Below, one piece after another: positions 8,554 through 18,100 of a stretch of 64,000 bases of DNA. The stretch is taken from positions 1,984,001-2,048,000 of the forward strand of contig NZ_CAJHBK010000001.1 of the NCBI RefSeq assembly GCF_904846615.1, in the 5' to 3' direction. Position 1 is the first letter of the stretch. The number at the start of each line of letters is the position of its first letter. Below the pieces are notes generated by a model, which was given only the letters and a program-made list of their open reading frames with translations, was not told the DNA's origin and ran no database searches. Made by a program: the position numbers and the translations under genes. This DNA is from Psychrobacter sp. JCM 18902 (lineage in GTDB: Bacteria; Pseudomonadota; Gammaproteobacteria; Pseudomonadales; Moraxellaceae).

Positions 8554-8590
8554 AAATAGCGCTATAAACATGCCGTTTATAACGCTATTT
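8554..8590. terminator. Hairpin terminator behind the nitroreductase gene
   Basis: AAATAGCGCTATAAAC, a 5-base loop, and GTTTATAACGCTATTT: 16-bp stem with one mismatch. On the minus strand the stem runs into a T-rich stretch, so it most likely ends the nitroreductase transcript (stop at 8628). Confidence 0.7.
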
Positions 8591-8627
8591 GCGATTAATA
8601 TAGTCAGTTAAAAATACCAGTCGGGCA

Positions 8628-9284
8628 TTATGCTTTAGTAATTATTCTCGCTTCACTCAATCGAGATTTTGGCAAATCGGCATTAAAATCGTCTTCACTA
8701 CGATAACCAAGTGAGATAACGGCAACGGCTGTGTAGCCTTTGCTACGTAGCTCAAACTCTTCATCGAGTGCCTTTAGATCAGCACCTTCCATCGGTACGG
8801 CATCAATGCCTAAAGTAGCAGCACCCAGCAATAATGCGCCCATATTTAGGTACACTTGCTCGACCAGCCAATGTGGCTCGTCTTTTTGCTCATAACGACG
8901 AATGTCCAAAAACATTTTGCGGACTTGATTCATTTGCTCTTTGAATTTTGGTTCTGCGAAGCGACCATCAGCATCTTCTTTATCCAATACTTCATGCAAA
9001 AATTCATCATCAGCATAGATACGACTACAAAAAATGATGACGTGGGAGGCATCTTTCACCTTTGCCGTGTTGAAATCAAACATCCCTTGTGTACCTTTTG
9101 CGATACGTGACTTGCCAGCCTCATCATCAGCGATTACAAAATGCCAAGGCTGAATATTAGTACTTGATGGGCTAAGTCGTAGGATATCCTTTAAACTTTG
9201 AAAGTCTGCTGCTGATATTTTTTTATTGGCGTCAAACTCTTTGGTGCTGTAACGCCAGTTCATGGCTTCAGTGATATTTTTCAT
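8628..9284 (-). CDS. NAD(P)H nitroreductase family protein (NfsB-like)
   Basis: 218 residues, the usual size of NfsB-type FMN enzymes. The start MKNITEAMNWRYSTKEFD, the FMN-binding RLSPSSTNIQPWHFVI (about residues 36-51) and the late VPMEGAD and VISLGYRSEDDFN motifs are those of the oxygen-insensitive nitroreductase/dihydropteridine reductase branch. It reduces nitro compounds or quinones with NAD(P)H as a cytoplasmic homodimer. ATG at 9284 with GGAG upstream. Single gene with its own terminator at 8554-8590. Confidence 0.85.
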   Translation of the reverse strand: MKNITEAMNWRYSTKEFDANKKISAADFQSLKDILRLSPSSTNIQPWHFVIADDEAGKSRIAKGTQGMFDFNTAKVKDASHVIIFCSRIYADDEFLHEVLDKEDADGRFAEPKFKEQMNQVRKMFLDIRRYEQKDEPHWLVEQVYLNMGALLLGAATLGIDAVPMEGADLKALDEEFELRSKGYTAVAVISLGYRSEDDFNADLPKSRLSEARIITKA

Positions 9285-9610
9285 TTATGACTCCAAGATT
9301 TTTAGTACCGCCACTTTAAGCAAAAACCCGTTTGATGACCGTTACAGATTGGTTAAGTAGTCACTTATTTTGTTATTAAGTTGCTGATAATTCAGTGCAT
9401 CGCTGAGTTATTTGAGCCGCCATTTGAACAGTTATTTAAGCAGATACTTATTAGACAGAGACTCATTAAACAGTAACTTAGACGATATTGTAATTGTTCC
9501 CTCATTCTCTTAGCATTAGTTAATTAGTATTGATAATTAGCATTGATTTATAAGGCAGTCGACCACAGACAGCTTATATAAAAAATAAATACTGAATTGG
9601 GCAGATAGAT
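9285..9610. other. Intergenic region between divergent genes
   Basis: Holds the promoters of the nitroreductase gene (minus) and the DsbA-family gene (plus). AT-rich toward the right end. I could not place convincing -35/-10 boxes and see no repeat or RNA gene. Confidence 0.5.
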
Positions 9611-10279
9611 ATGGAACATTCAAAGCAATTATCCTCAGAGCAGCCACTACGCATAGATATCGTCTCAGACGTTGTTTGTCCTTGGTGCGTCATTGGTTAC
9701 CGCCAGCTGGCAGAAGCCCTCAAGCAAACCAACACCGAACACGAGATTCACTGGCATCCGTTTGAGCTTAATCCAAATATGCCAAGCGCAGGACAAAATA
9801 TGCGTGAACATATTATGGAGAAATATGGGTCGAGCAAGCAAGAATCTGATGCTAGCCGTGCTCGATTAATGGAAGCAGGTAATGAGGTTGGCTTTACGTT
9901 TAACTTTAACGATGACACACGTATGCACAACACGTTCAACTTGCATCAATTGCTGCACTGGGCAGATCAGCAAGGTCGCATGCATGAATTAAAGCAGGCG
10001 TTATTCGTCGCTCATTTTACCAATGGTCGCAATATTTCTGACAATGCGGTACTTGCTGATATCGCAGCAGAGATTGGACTAGATCGTGACGAGGCACTAG
10101 CCGTATTAGCAGACCAAAGGTTCGCTAAAGGGGTGCGCGCAGAAGAGCAACATTGGCAACAACAAGGCATTGAAAGCGTGCCAGCGGTAATTTTTAATAA
10201 GCGTCATCTGGTTAGTGGTGCACAAGGTGTGGAAAATTTCAAAAATATCTTGCAGCAGTTGGCTGACATGCCAGACTAG
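9611..10279 (+). CDS. DsbA-family oxidoreductase, FrnE-like
   Basis: 222 residues. A thioredoxin fold with the active site CPWC at residues 23-26 (IVSDVVCPWCVIGYRQL), followed by the helical insert (WHPFELNPNMP, and NEVGFTF) and the C-terminal strand with the cis-proline loop ESVPAVIFN. This is the FrnE/2-hydroxychromene-2-carboxylate isomerase-like branch. No signal peptide, so it is cytoplasmic, unlike classical DsbA. FrnE-like proteins have been linked to disulfide exchange and oxidative stress; the physiological substrate here is unknown. It lies 57 bases before the HAD gene on the same strand and probably shares its transcript. Confidence 0.85.
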   Translation: MEHSKQLSSEQPLRIDIVSDVVCPWCVIGYRQLAEALKQTNTEHEIHWHPFELNPNMPSAGQNMREHIMEKYGSSKQESDASRARLMEAGNEVGFTFNFNDDTRMHNTFNLHQLLHWADQQGRMHELKQALFVAHFTNGRNISDNAVLADIAAEIGLDRDEALAVLADQRFAKGVRAEEQHWQQQGIESVPAVIFNKRHLVSGAQGVENFKNILQQLADMPD

Positions 10280-10336
10280 TTTTCCTGACGAGGTTTTTTG
10301 GCAAGGTTTCTTTAGCTGTTTAAAAAAGGATCTATT

Positions 10337-11032
10337 ATGTTCTCTGATAAGTCTCTCCCTATTATCGTGTTTGATGTCAATGAGACGCTACTCGACATTA
10401 CCATTCTTGAACCATTATTTGCTCGCCTATTTGGCAATAAAATACTACTAAGAGAATGGTTTGCGCAATTGGTGCTATATTCGCAAACCATGACGTTATC
10501 AGGACTTTATACGCCTTTTGGCGAGCTTGGCGTCAGTGCCTTACAGATGACCGCTGATATTCATAACGTCAGGCTGATAGATAGCGATGTCGACGAATTA
10601 CAAGAGCGTATGAGCAAAATGCCTGCTCACCCTGATGTAGTACCAGCATTAACCAAGCTGCGTGAGGCAGAGTTTCGACTGGTAACGTTGACCAACTCAG
10701 CAAATAGCGCTTCCCCGACCCCGCTTGAAAAAGCCGGCATCAGCCATTTTTTCGAACAGCATTTTAGTGTTGAGCAGGTTGCAAAGTTCAAGCCTGCGCC
10801 TGAGACTTATCAAATGGTCGCTCACGCATTGTCTGTTGAGTTGTCAGATTTATGCCTTGTCGCTTGTCATCTTTGGGATACGATAGGCGCTCAAGCGGCT
10901 GGCTGCCAAGGGGCGTTTCTCACGCGACCGCACAATGCTTTACTATCAGCGCCAAACCTTCCAGTACCTGACTTTATGGCAGCAGATCTAACCACGCTTG
11001 CCGAACAAATAATTTTTTCCACTAAAAAATAA
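10337..11032 (+). CDS. Haloacid dehalogenase, type II (HAD superfamily)
   Basis: 231 residues. The nucleophile motif VFDVNETLLD places the catalytic Asp at residue 13; VTLTNSANSA is motif II and CLVACHLWDTIGAQAAG is the last motif region. The sequence pattern and size are those of 2-haloalkanoate dehalogenases (HAD type II), which hydrolyse carbon-halogen bonds through an aspartyl ester. In the usual family the last motif reads VSSNAWDAxGA; here it is VACHLWDTIGA, so the acidic catalytic residue is kept. True substrate uncertain: many such proteins act on phosphate esters. AAAAGGA precedes the ATG by seven bases. Confidence 0.8.
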   Translation: MFSDKSLPIIVFDVNETLLDITILEPLFARLFGNKILLREWFAQLVLYSQTMTLSGLYTPFGELGVSALQMTADIHNVRLIDSDVDELQERMSKMPAHPDVVPALTKLREAEFRLVTLTNSANSASPTPLEKAGISHFFEQHFSVEQVAKFKPAPETYQMVAHALSVELSDLCLVACHLWDTIGAQAAGCQGAFLTRPHNALLSAPNLPVPDFMAADLTTLAEQIIFSTKK

Positions 11033-11040
11033 TTGCCAAT

Positions 11041-11082
11041 GCCAGAAAAATGCCGCCCTATATAAGGACGGCATTTTCGGTT
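11041..11082. terminator. Bidirectional terminator between convergent genes
   Basis: ATGCCGCCC, an 8-base loop, GGACGGCAT with one G-U pair, flanked by A5 and T4. It serves the HAD gene on the plus strand and frmA on the minus strand. Confidence 0.8.
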
Positions 11083-11139
11083 TAGCATACTGCTATTTTA
11101 TAAGGCTAAATCTATAATCACTATTATTAATAATGATTT

Positions 11140-12288
<1,149 letters not shown>

Positions 12289-12455
12289 TTATGGGTTATT
12301 AAGCGCAGACCTCTATTCAGCTTATCTTGCTTGTTGAATGGAGGCAAGCGGCAGTTGTAGCAGTCTGTAAAGCTTTATACTGACTATTATAGTTTTTTCT
12401 ATAGCGATAACAATGTGCTATATTTGCAAATATCTTTTACACAGTGGTAATAATC

Positions 12456-13346
12456 ATGCGCTGGGATGGTATTAGCGAATTTGTTTATGTAGCAGATTAC
12501 GAAAGCTTTACGCGCGCGGCAAAAGAATTGGGTATCTCAACCGCACAAGTCAGTCGACAGATAAGCGCTTTAGAGAAGCGACTGAATATTAAACTGCTGT
12601 ATCGCACGACGCGTAAGGTATCGCTGACTGAAGAAGGTCGCATATTTTATCAGCATTGCCGCGGTGTGCTCGATGGATTGGATGCGGCTGAGCAAGCAGT
12701 GAGCAATTTACAATCAAAGCCGCAAGGTAGGATTAAACTGACTGCCCCTGTCACTTATGGCGAGCAGCAATTATTGCCACTGGTCAATGATTTCATGGTG
12801 CAATATCGCGATATCGAAGTGACGGCGTTTTTGAGCAATCAAAAAATCGACCTCATTGATGGCGGCTATGATTTAGCGATTCGTATCGGCAAATTAAGTG
12901 ATTCGACGATGATGGCAAAAAAGCTTAGCCGTCGTACCAATTTCGTCTGTGCTGCACCCGCTTATCTTAAAAAGTACGGCACGCCGCACACGTTGTCTGA
13001 CTTGCACAAACATAACTGCTTACTTGGCACGCGTGATTATTGGCACTTTATAGAAAGTGATAAAGACACAAATAATGATGTGGATAAAGAAACAAATCTA
13101 CGCGTCTCTGGCAGCGTGCAATACAACAGCGGTCATAGCTTAGTGGATGCGGCGTTAAAAGGGTTGGGTATCGTGCAGCTACCTGATTATTATGTGCAAA
13201 AATACCTAGTATCAGGCGAGCTGGTCAGCGTATTGGATAACTATAGAGAACCTGAGGAAAGTATCTGGGCGATTTATCCACACAACCGTCATTTATCGCC
13301 AAAGATTAGACTGCTCGTCGATTATCTAGCAGAGCATTTGGTTTAG
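12456..13346 (+). CDS. LysR-type transcriptional regulator
   Basis: About 296 residues from ATG 12456; a GTG four codons earlier is also open. The N-terminal winged helix is typical: ISEFVYVADYESFTRAAKELGISTAQVSRQISALEKRL, split over helix-turn-helix and wing, followed by LLYRTTRKVSLTEEG. The substrate-binding domain (about residues 90-290) includes GRIKLTAPVTYGEQQLLP and DLAIRIGKL, the pattern of the subgroup that often regulates neighbouring detoxification or transporter genes. Divergent from frmA; control of frmA is an inference from position only. Confidence 0.9.
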   Translation: MRWDGISEFVYVADYESFTRAAKELGISTAQVSRQISALEKRLNIKLLYRTTRKVSLTEEGRIFYQHCRGVLDGLDAAEQAVSNLQSKPQGRIKLTAPVTYGEQQLLPLVNDFMVQYRDIEVTAFLSNQKIDLIDGGYDLAIRIGKLSDSTMMAKKLSRRTNFVCAAPAYLKKYGTPHTLSDLHKHNCLLGTRDYWHFIESDKDTNNDVDKETNLRVSGSVQYNSGHSLVDAALKGLGIVQLPDYYVQKYLVSGELVSVLDNYREPEESIWAIYPHNRHLSPKIRLLVDYLAEHLV

Positions 13347-13515
13347 CTATGCGTTTTGGTTTAGGCATTCTTTAAGGTGTGTTGTAATGCGAGGCTTTAC
13401 TATGCGCGGTTTATTACGCACAATGCTATGAAGCGTAATGTTATGGCTCACAATGAATATTCGATGTTGCCAGCCATCATGTGCTGAATAAACAATGACA
13501 ATAAAAGGACTTTTC

Positions 13516-14034
13516 ATGCTTAAGACTCTCTCTATCGCTGCCCTAGCATTGGCCGTATCCTCCTGCGCCAGTGTTGAAAATATTTTAAACGCGCCGGACA
13601 AAGCACCATCAATGCCAGCAACGATGACTGCTATCAATGCCGAAAAAGGCTTGGTTACGCTGCAAAGCAATCATTCTGTGCAAGATACTGCTGATAAGCT
13701 GGTCTCAGTTATCGAAAGTAAAGGCATGAAAGTATTTGCGCGCGTCGATCATCAAAAAAATGCACAAGGTGTCGATTTAACCTTACGACCAACCCAAGTC
13801 ATTATGTTTGGTAATCCAAAAGCGGGTACGCCATTGATGAATTGCGAGCAAAGCGTCGCTATCGACTTACCACAAAAAATCCTCATCAGTGAAGATGCTG
13901 ATAAAAAAGTTTGGTTGTCGTACAACAATCCTGAATATCTCAAAGACCGCCATAATATAAAAGGTTGCGATACCCAATTGGCGAATATTGCAAAAGCCCT
14001 TGATGGTGTTAGTAAAGCAGCAGTTGCAAAGTAA
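13516..14034 (+). CDS. DUF302 domain lipoprotein
   Basis: 172 residues from the ATG at 13516, chosen because AAAAGGA lies seven bases upstream and the next residues form a signal peptide. Lipobox around VSSCAS puts the acylated cysteine at residue 17. The mature part contains a DUF302 fold (GLVTLQSNHSVQDTADKLVSVIESKGMKVFARVDH split motif, then PTQVIMFGNPKAGTPLM), a small domain often found in periplasmic proteins of unknown role. The later DLPQKILISEDADKKVWLSY matches the end of that domain. The stop codon coincides with the left end of the dispersed repeat at 14034. Confidence 0.8.
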   Translation: MLKTLSIAALALAVSSCASVENILNAPDKAPSMPATMTAINAEKGLVTLQSNHSVQDTADKLVSVIESKGMKVFARVDHQKNAQGVDLTLRPTQVIMFGNPKAGTPLMNCEQSVAIDLPQKILISEDADKKVWLSYNNPEYLKDRHNIKGCDTQLANIAKALDGVSKAAVAK

Positions 14035-14139
14035 TACCAAACCCAAAAAATACGATTAGCGGCGTCAAACTCGCTTAGTCTACTAGATGTAGTACTTGCA
14101 CTCGTTTTCCTTGCTACTCTAATTTTTTGAGAGGGTATA
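14034..14139. repeat. 106-bp dispersed repeat, copy 1
   Basis: Ends ATACC...CAAAAAAT and ATTTTTTG...GGGTATA form an imperfect terminal inverted repeat. The whole unit aligns with the reverse complement of 59361-59469, including the internal blocks AACTC, TTAGTCTAC, ATGTAGTA and CACTCG. No reading frame. It touches the stop codon of the DUF302 gene. Confidence 0.75.
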
Positions 14140-14165
14140 AGCGTTGGGTGAAAATCTAAAGATAT

Positions 14166-14200
14166 AAAAAGGTGGGATGCAAAAGCATAACCCACCTTTT
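14166..14200. terminator. Strong intrinsic terminator
   Basis: AAAAAGGTGGG, a 14-base loop with its own ATGC/GCAT pairing, CCCACCTTTT. It can end the DUF302 transcript (plus) and the DUF4031 gene (minus, stop at 14225). Confidence 0.8.
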
Positions 14201-14224
14201 CTATGCCTTTAAAAGATTAACGTA

Positions 14225-14512
14225 TTAGTAATCCTCAGACTGTGCGATTTGCTCATGCAACTCTACTTTTAACTTCTTCGCACATTCGATAATCTTTTTT
14301 CGACCAGCAGGAATAGCCCCATATTCAATCGCCGTTTCGCGCATTTGCACCGTCACATCATAGTGCGGATAACTGGCATGACGGTGGAATAAACGCGAAT
14401 CTACTTCAATCAGCGCAGCAAAGTCATGCAACTCTTGCAGGGTATCTGCCAGCATATGGCACCACTTATAGCCTTTAAATTCTATCTGCATAAAATCTAC
14501 ATATATCGCCAT
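14225..14512 (-). CDS. DUF4031 domain protein
   Basis: 95 residues, the whole length of the DUF4031 family. It has the recognisable MAIYVDFMQIEFKGYKWCHM start (a short beta strand, then WCHM), the central HRHASYPHYDV stretch rich in histidine, and YGAIPAGRKKIIECAKKL at the end. Function is unknown; the conserved Asp and His residues hint at a metal site but that is inference. Minus strand, with a strong terminator just downstream and 68 bases ahead of it the tgpA stop. Confidence 0.75.
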   Translation of the reverse strand: MAIYVDFMQIEFKGYKWCHMLADTLQELHDFAALIEVDSRLFHRHASYPHYDVTVQMRETAIEYGAIPAGRKKIIECAKKLKVELHEQIAQSEDY

Positions 14513-14580
14513 AGAGTCGCCTCCTTTATTGTTATTAGCTATTTTATCATGTGCTAAATAAGGCTTTCACAAAACAGCCA

Positions 14581-16881
14581 TTAGAACAATTCACGTGCAT
14601 CTTTCTTCAGCTGTTTCAGGATAGTTTGGTATTCGCTATCATTGGTTTCAAGCGAGCTTAGACGTCCATAACGCAGTTGACGATAGTCCTGCCTCATCTC
14701 CATTATTTTTGCTTGCACGATTTCTGAATCACCGCTATCTGTTAGCTTGCTCACTTTACTGCTCTTATTATTACTTTTAGCATTGGTATCAGCGTTAATA
14801 TCAGTATTTAAATCATTTTCTCGGTCATCAACCGATATTGCCAAGCGCTCAAGCCAAGCCAACTGACCTTCACTTTCATCACGAGCAAGTGATTTATCCA
14901 CTTTGCCAATACGTTTTGATAGCTGTGCAAGCGGCTGGTCTGCTGGATGCCAGCGCTTGCGGCGGCGTTGCCAAATGACAAAGACCAAAATAGCCATGAC
15001 GGTAATAGCACTAACTGCCAACCAAATAATTTGTTGCATCACTGAGCGGATATTAAACCATTTGAGTAGCGAGTCAGCTTGTTTGTCCTGATCGTAACCA
15101 ACGACATCTTTTTGCCAATAATAGCTGGCTTGGTCGGACAGGCGGCGTAAGGTTTGTAGCATTTGATATTGCTGATAGCTGATTTGTGCGCTAGCGCCAT
15201 CGCCGAACATTGCCGCTCCTTGTGCCTGCGTCAGCGCATCCATCCCTTGCTCGACACGCTCAGGCGCGACAAAAGCAGTCGGATCGACACGTACCCAGCC
15301 TTGACCCTCAAGCCAAACCTCCGTCCAAGCGTGTGCATCCTTTTGCCGCACCTCCCATACATTACCACCGCGGCTCAGCTCACCACCTTGATAGCCGGCG
15401 ACGACGCGCGCGGGTATGCCAGCGGCGCGCAGCATAAAGGTAAAACTGGAAGAATAATGCTCACAAAACCCCGCTTTGGTCTCAAATAAAAACTCGTCAA
15501 TACGGTTATTATTCAGCCGTGGCGGTGATAACGTATAACGAAATTCTGTTTGATTAATCCAGCGTTCAATAGCCGCCATATAGCGTACAGGATCTGAGCC
15601 TGACTGGGCAAATAACTGCTGGGCTAGTACTTTTGATTTAGGGTTGCCATCAGCTGGCAAGGCAAGATTCAGACGACGCGACTCATCCGAAAGAACAGGG
15701 TCAATACGCATCGGTGCAAATTGCAATACTTTATAGCGTAACTGCTGAGTGACGGGCTGATCTTTTAATAAGGTAAAGTTTGAAGTAATACTGACATCTT
15801 GGCGCTGGGCAAAAGGATAATCAAGTCCAAATAGCCAGTTTTGCTGCGTCGGCTCTAGGATAATCTCATAGCTGGTAGGCGTAGTTTTTACTGAGTCGGG
15901 GACAGTTGCAAAGGCATTCTCAATCCAAGATGGCATTTGCGGGGCAGGTCGCCATTGTCGTTGCTGAGAGCTAGGACGCCATGTAATACCGTCAAAGTCG
16001 CTAAACACCAAACCGCGCCAATATAACTGCTGTTGCGGCGGGCGATTATCTGCAAACTCTACCCGAAATGCCAGCTCAGTCGATTGTCCCAAATTGGCAA
16101 AATCACCGGGCGACATACTGTCGGATACGCCAGTGGTTGCTTGCTGACCTGATAGCTGTACTGACCATAGTGGTGGCAAGCGCGGGAAGAACAAAAATAA
16201 TACCACTAATAACGGCAACGCCCCGATACCCAGCACACCCAAAGTACGCAAGCGACCATCACCGCGAGTGTTGCCGTCATCATTAAGCGCAATAAATGCC
16301 AATAAAATGATAACTGCACCAACAATCACTTCTAAAGTCGTAACAAGACCTTGATCCATCAAAAACAGCGCAGCAAGAACAAACAGTGATAAATTTAGGA
16401 CCACATAAGCATCACGCCGTTTATACATCTCCCACAATTTGCTAATGAGACAGAGCACTAAAAACGCCACGCCCATATCCAGTCCAAACGCGGTATTGTA
16501 AGTCAGCCATAGACCTGCCAGCCCCAATAAAAAGCCGAGCATTTGCATGCCTTGATAGACACGTTTTAAATGCGCTATTTTTTTGAACTTAGCTTTTATA
16601 GACGGTAGCTGTGCGGCGATGCTGACCACCGCAAAACCTATCAACCAAAACGGCAGATGCGCCGCATGAGGTAAAATAACGGTAATTTGAGCAATTAGTA
16701 CCCAATAATAAGCAGGCAAGGCGAATAGCTTACGAGTCCATTTTGCAGCGCTATCCTGTAGAGCACGATCAGTGACGTTTTGACCCAGTGCCAACTGCTC
16801 AAAGCTTGTGGGACTTGTTTCAGGAAAACCTATAAATGTGTTTTCAGCGTCATTTGTAGGGAATCGTTCAGAATTGTTCAT
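14581..16881 (-). CDS. tgpA: TgpA-type membrane transglutaminase
   Basis: 766 residues from the ATG at 16881, chosen because it overlaps the stop of the DUF58 gene (ATGA). Six to seven membrane helices in the first 235 residues (DUF3488), then a large periplasmic part with the transglutaminase core: Cys473 in AGFCEHYSSS, His517 in DAHAWTEVW, Asp533 in VDPTAF. A last membrane helix (about 625-645) leads to a cytoplasmic DUF4129-type tail. In Pseudomonas aeruginosa the homologue TgpA is essential and is thought to act in cell-envelope metabolism. Last gene of the moxR-DUF58-tgpA cluster. Confidence 0.92.
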   Translation of the reverse strand: MNNSERFPTNDAENTFIGFPETSPTSFEQLALGQNVTDRALQDSAAKWTRKLFALPAYYWVLIAQITVILPHAAHLPFWLIGFAVVSIAAQLPSIKAKFKKIAHLKRVYQGMQMLGFLLGLAGLWLTYNTAFGLDMGVAFLVLCLISKLWEMYKRRDAYVVLNLSLFVLAALFLMDQGLVTTLEVIVGAVIILLAFIALNDDGNTRGDGRLRTLGVLGIGALPLLVVLFLFFPRLPPLWSVQLSGQQATTGVSDSMSPGDFANLGQSTELAFRVEFADNRPPQQQLYWRGLVFSDFDGITWRPSSQQRQWRPAPQMPSWIENAFATVPDSVKTTPTSYEIILEPTQQNWLFGLDYPFAQRQDVSITSNFTLLKDQPVTQQLRYKVLQFAPMRIDPVLSDESRRLNLALPADGNPKSKVLAQQLFAQSGSDPVRYMAAIERWINQTEFRYTLSPPRLNNNRIDEFLFETKAGFCEHYSSSFTFMLRAAGIPARVVAGYQGGELSRGGNVWEVRQKDAHAWTEVWLEGQGWVRVDPTAFVAPERVEQGMDALTQAQGAAMFGDGASAQISYQQYQMLQTLRRLSDQASYYWQKDVVGYDQDKQADSLLKWFNIRSVMQQIIWLAVSAITVMAILVFVIWQRRRKRWHPADQPLAQLSKRIGKVDKSLARDESEGQLAWLERLAISVDDRENDLNTDINADTNAKSNNKSSKVSKLTDSGDSEIVQAKIMEMRQDYRQLRYGRLSSLETNDSEYQTILKQLKKDARELF

Positions 16882-17918
16882 AGCGTTTTCGCCAACCTTA
16901 GCAAGCACGCTTGTGCAAAACTGTCACCTTCACCCATTGGTGCAGTAGAATGGGTATCATTGGGTAAGCGCATATGAAATGTCACGCCCAGCTCACCTAA
17001 TTTCATCGCCCCATACGCCAGTTGTGCGAGTTTTTGCTCATGATGTGCTGCTGGCATATCCGCATAATCTAACGTTTGCTCATGACCGACTGGATCAGCA
17101 AAGTGCTTGGTCAGCATGCCTTGACCACGTGCTACATGTCCCCACGACACCCGTGCCAGCGACTCGCCTTCAACGTAGTTATCTAGCCGCTCAAAATCAT
17201 CTTGACCTTGCCGATATTGCCCACCTGTTGGCAAATCTTCCTGACTGGCAACGGCATATTGCGTCTGCCAATCAAACACTTCAGGTTTTGGATAGACCCA
17301 AGCAGTACGGGCAAAATAAACATAGGACCACGCCCGCATAATGCCTAAAGGGTAAACCGTTTTTATTTTTAAGCGTGGTAATTCAATCTGACCACGATTC
17401 TGCGTCGGTACTGGCAAGCGAATAATTTGCTCGCCTTGCAGTCGTGTCACCAGTATTGAGTGTTTATTATCAGCACCATGTTTGATTTTTTTATGGGCTT
17501 TTTTATTATTAGGCTTGCCGTCAGTCTGCTCAAAGCTAAATAACAACTGTCGTCTTGGTTGACGGCTCTCACTGCGCAACTGTAAAGTCACCCAAACAGG
17601 CGCGCCCGCTTCTGCCATAGTCACTTCAAGCAAACGTACTTGCAGACCTGAAATGTGCGCAAAGGTTACATGAAAGCTGATAAGCCAAACGCTGACCAAA
17701 TAAAAACATAAACCTAACACCAAATTATTGCCATAGTTAATGCCAGCGATAAAGGTGATGATTAATAACACTGCATATAGCATCCCTTCACGGCTAAAAA
17801 AGATATAGACGTTACGCAAATTGAGGGTGGCACTATCACTTTTGGGCGCACGCGAGGCAAACCAACGGCTTAATGCGGAAGTGGCTGGTACGGTTAAGGC
17901 TTTTGGCAAAAAGCGCAT
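16878..17918 (-). CDS. DUF58 domain protein of the MoxR cluster
   Basis: 346 residues. Two membrane helices near the N-terminus (about residues 47-85), followed by a region with YPLGIMRAWSYV and the DUF58 signature GQDDFERLDNYVEGESLARVSW in two parts. DUF58 proteins have a von Willebrand A-like fold and are nearly always encoded between a MoxR ATPase and a TgpA transglutaminase, where the ATPase is thought to act as a chaperone on them. ATG at 17918; the 3' end overlaps tgpA by four bases. A Lys/His/Asn-rich insert around residues 145-160 is not part of the usual domain. Confidence 0.85.
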   Translation of the reverse strand: MRFLPKALTVPATSALSRWFASRAPKSDSATLNLRNVYIFFSREGMLYAVLLIITFIAGINYGNNLVLGLCFYLVSVWLISFHVTFAHISGLQVRLLEVTMAEAGAPVWVTLQLRSESRQPRRQLLFSFEQTDGKPNNKKAHKKIKHGADNKHSILVTRLQGEQIIRLPVPTQNRGQIELPRLKIKTVYPLGIMRAWSYVYFARTAWVYPKPEVFDWQTQYAVASQEDLPTGGQYRQGQDDFERLDNYVEGESLARVSWGHVARGQGMLTKHFADPVGHEQTLDYADMPAAHHEQKLAQLAYGAMKLGELGVTFHMRLPNDTHSTAPMGEGDSFAQACLLRLAKTL

Positions 17919-18040
17919 GACTACCCTATCCTTACCATAAAATTGATACTCTCATTCATAATTGGTAATAGCTTTAAAACAAATACGCTATGAAACAACA
18001 AACAACTAAAAAATAAGTGCTCAGATAACAGTGATTGAAA

Positions 18041-18100
18041 TAACAACTATTTAAATAACAACTATTTAAATAACAACTATTTAAATAACCATCATTTAAC
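18041..18100. repeat. 15-bp tandem repeat
   Basis: TAACAACTATTTAAA three times without error (18041-18055, 18056-18070, 18071-18085) and a fourth degenerate copy to 18100. It overlaps the stop codon of moxR and fills part of the moxR-DUF58 spacer. Confidence 0.9.

Noticed and set aside
8329-8620. Molybdenum-cofactor riboswitch upstream of paoA
   Set aside because: The leader is AT-rich and shows no multi-stem structure resembling the known element by eye.
13347-13670. Minus-strand open frame of 107 codons overlapping the start of the DUF302 gene
   Set aside because: It lies opposite a gene with a clear signal peptide, lipobox and ribosome site, has no family look and no ribosome site of its own.
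13990-14200. Insertion sequence
   Set aside because: There are inverted ends but only about 106 bases and no transposase frame, so I call a miniature repeat instead.
18041-18100. CRISPR array
   Set aside because: Units are only 15 bases, directly adjacent with no spacers, and no cas genes are near.
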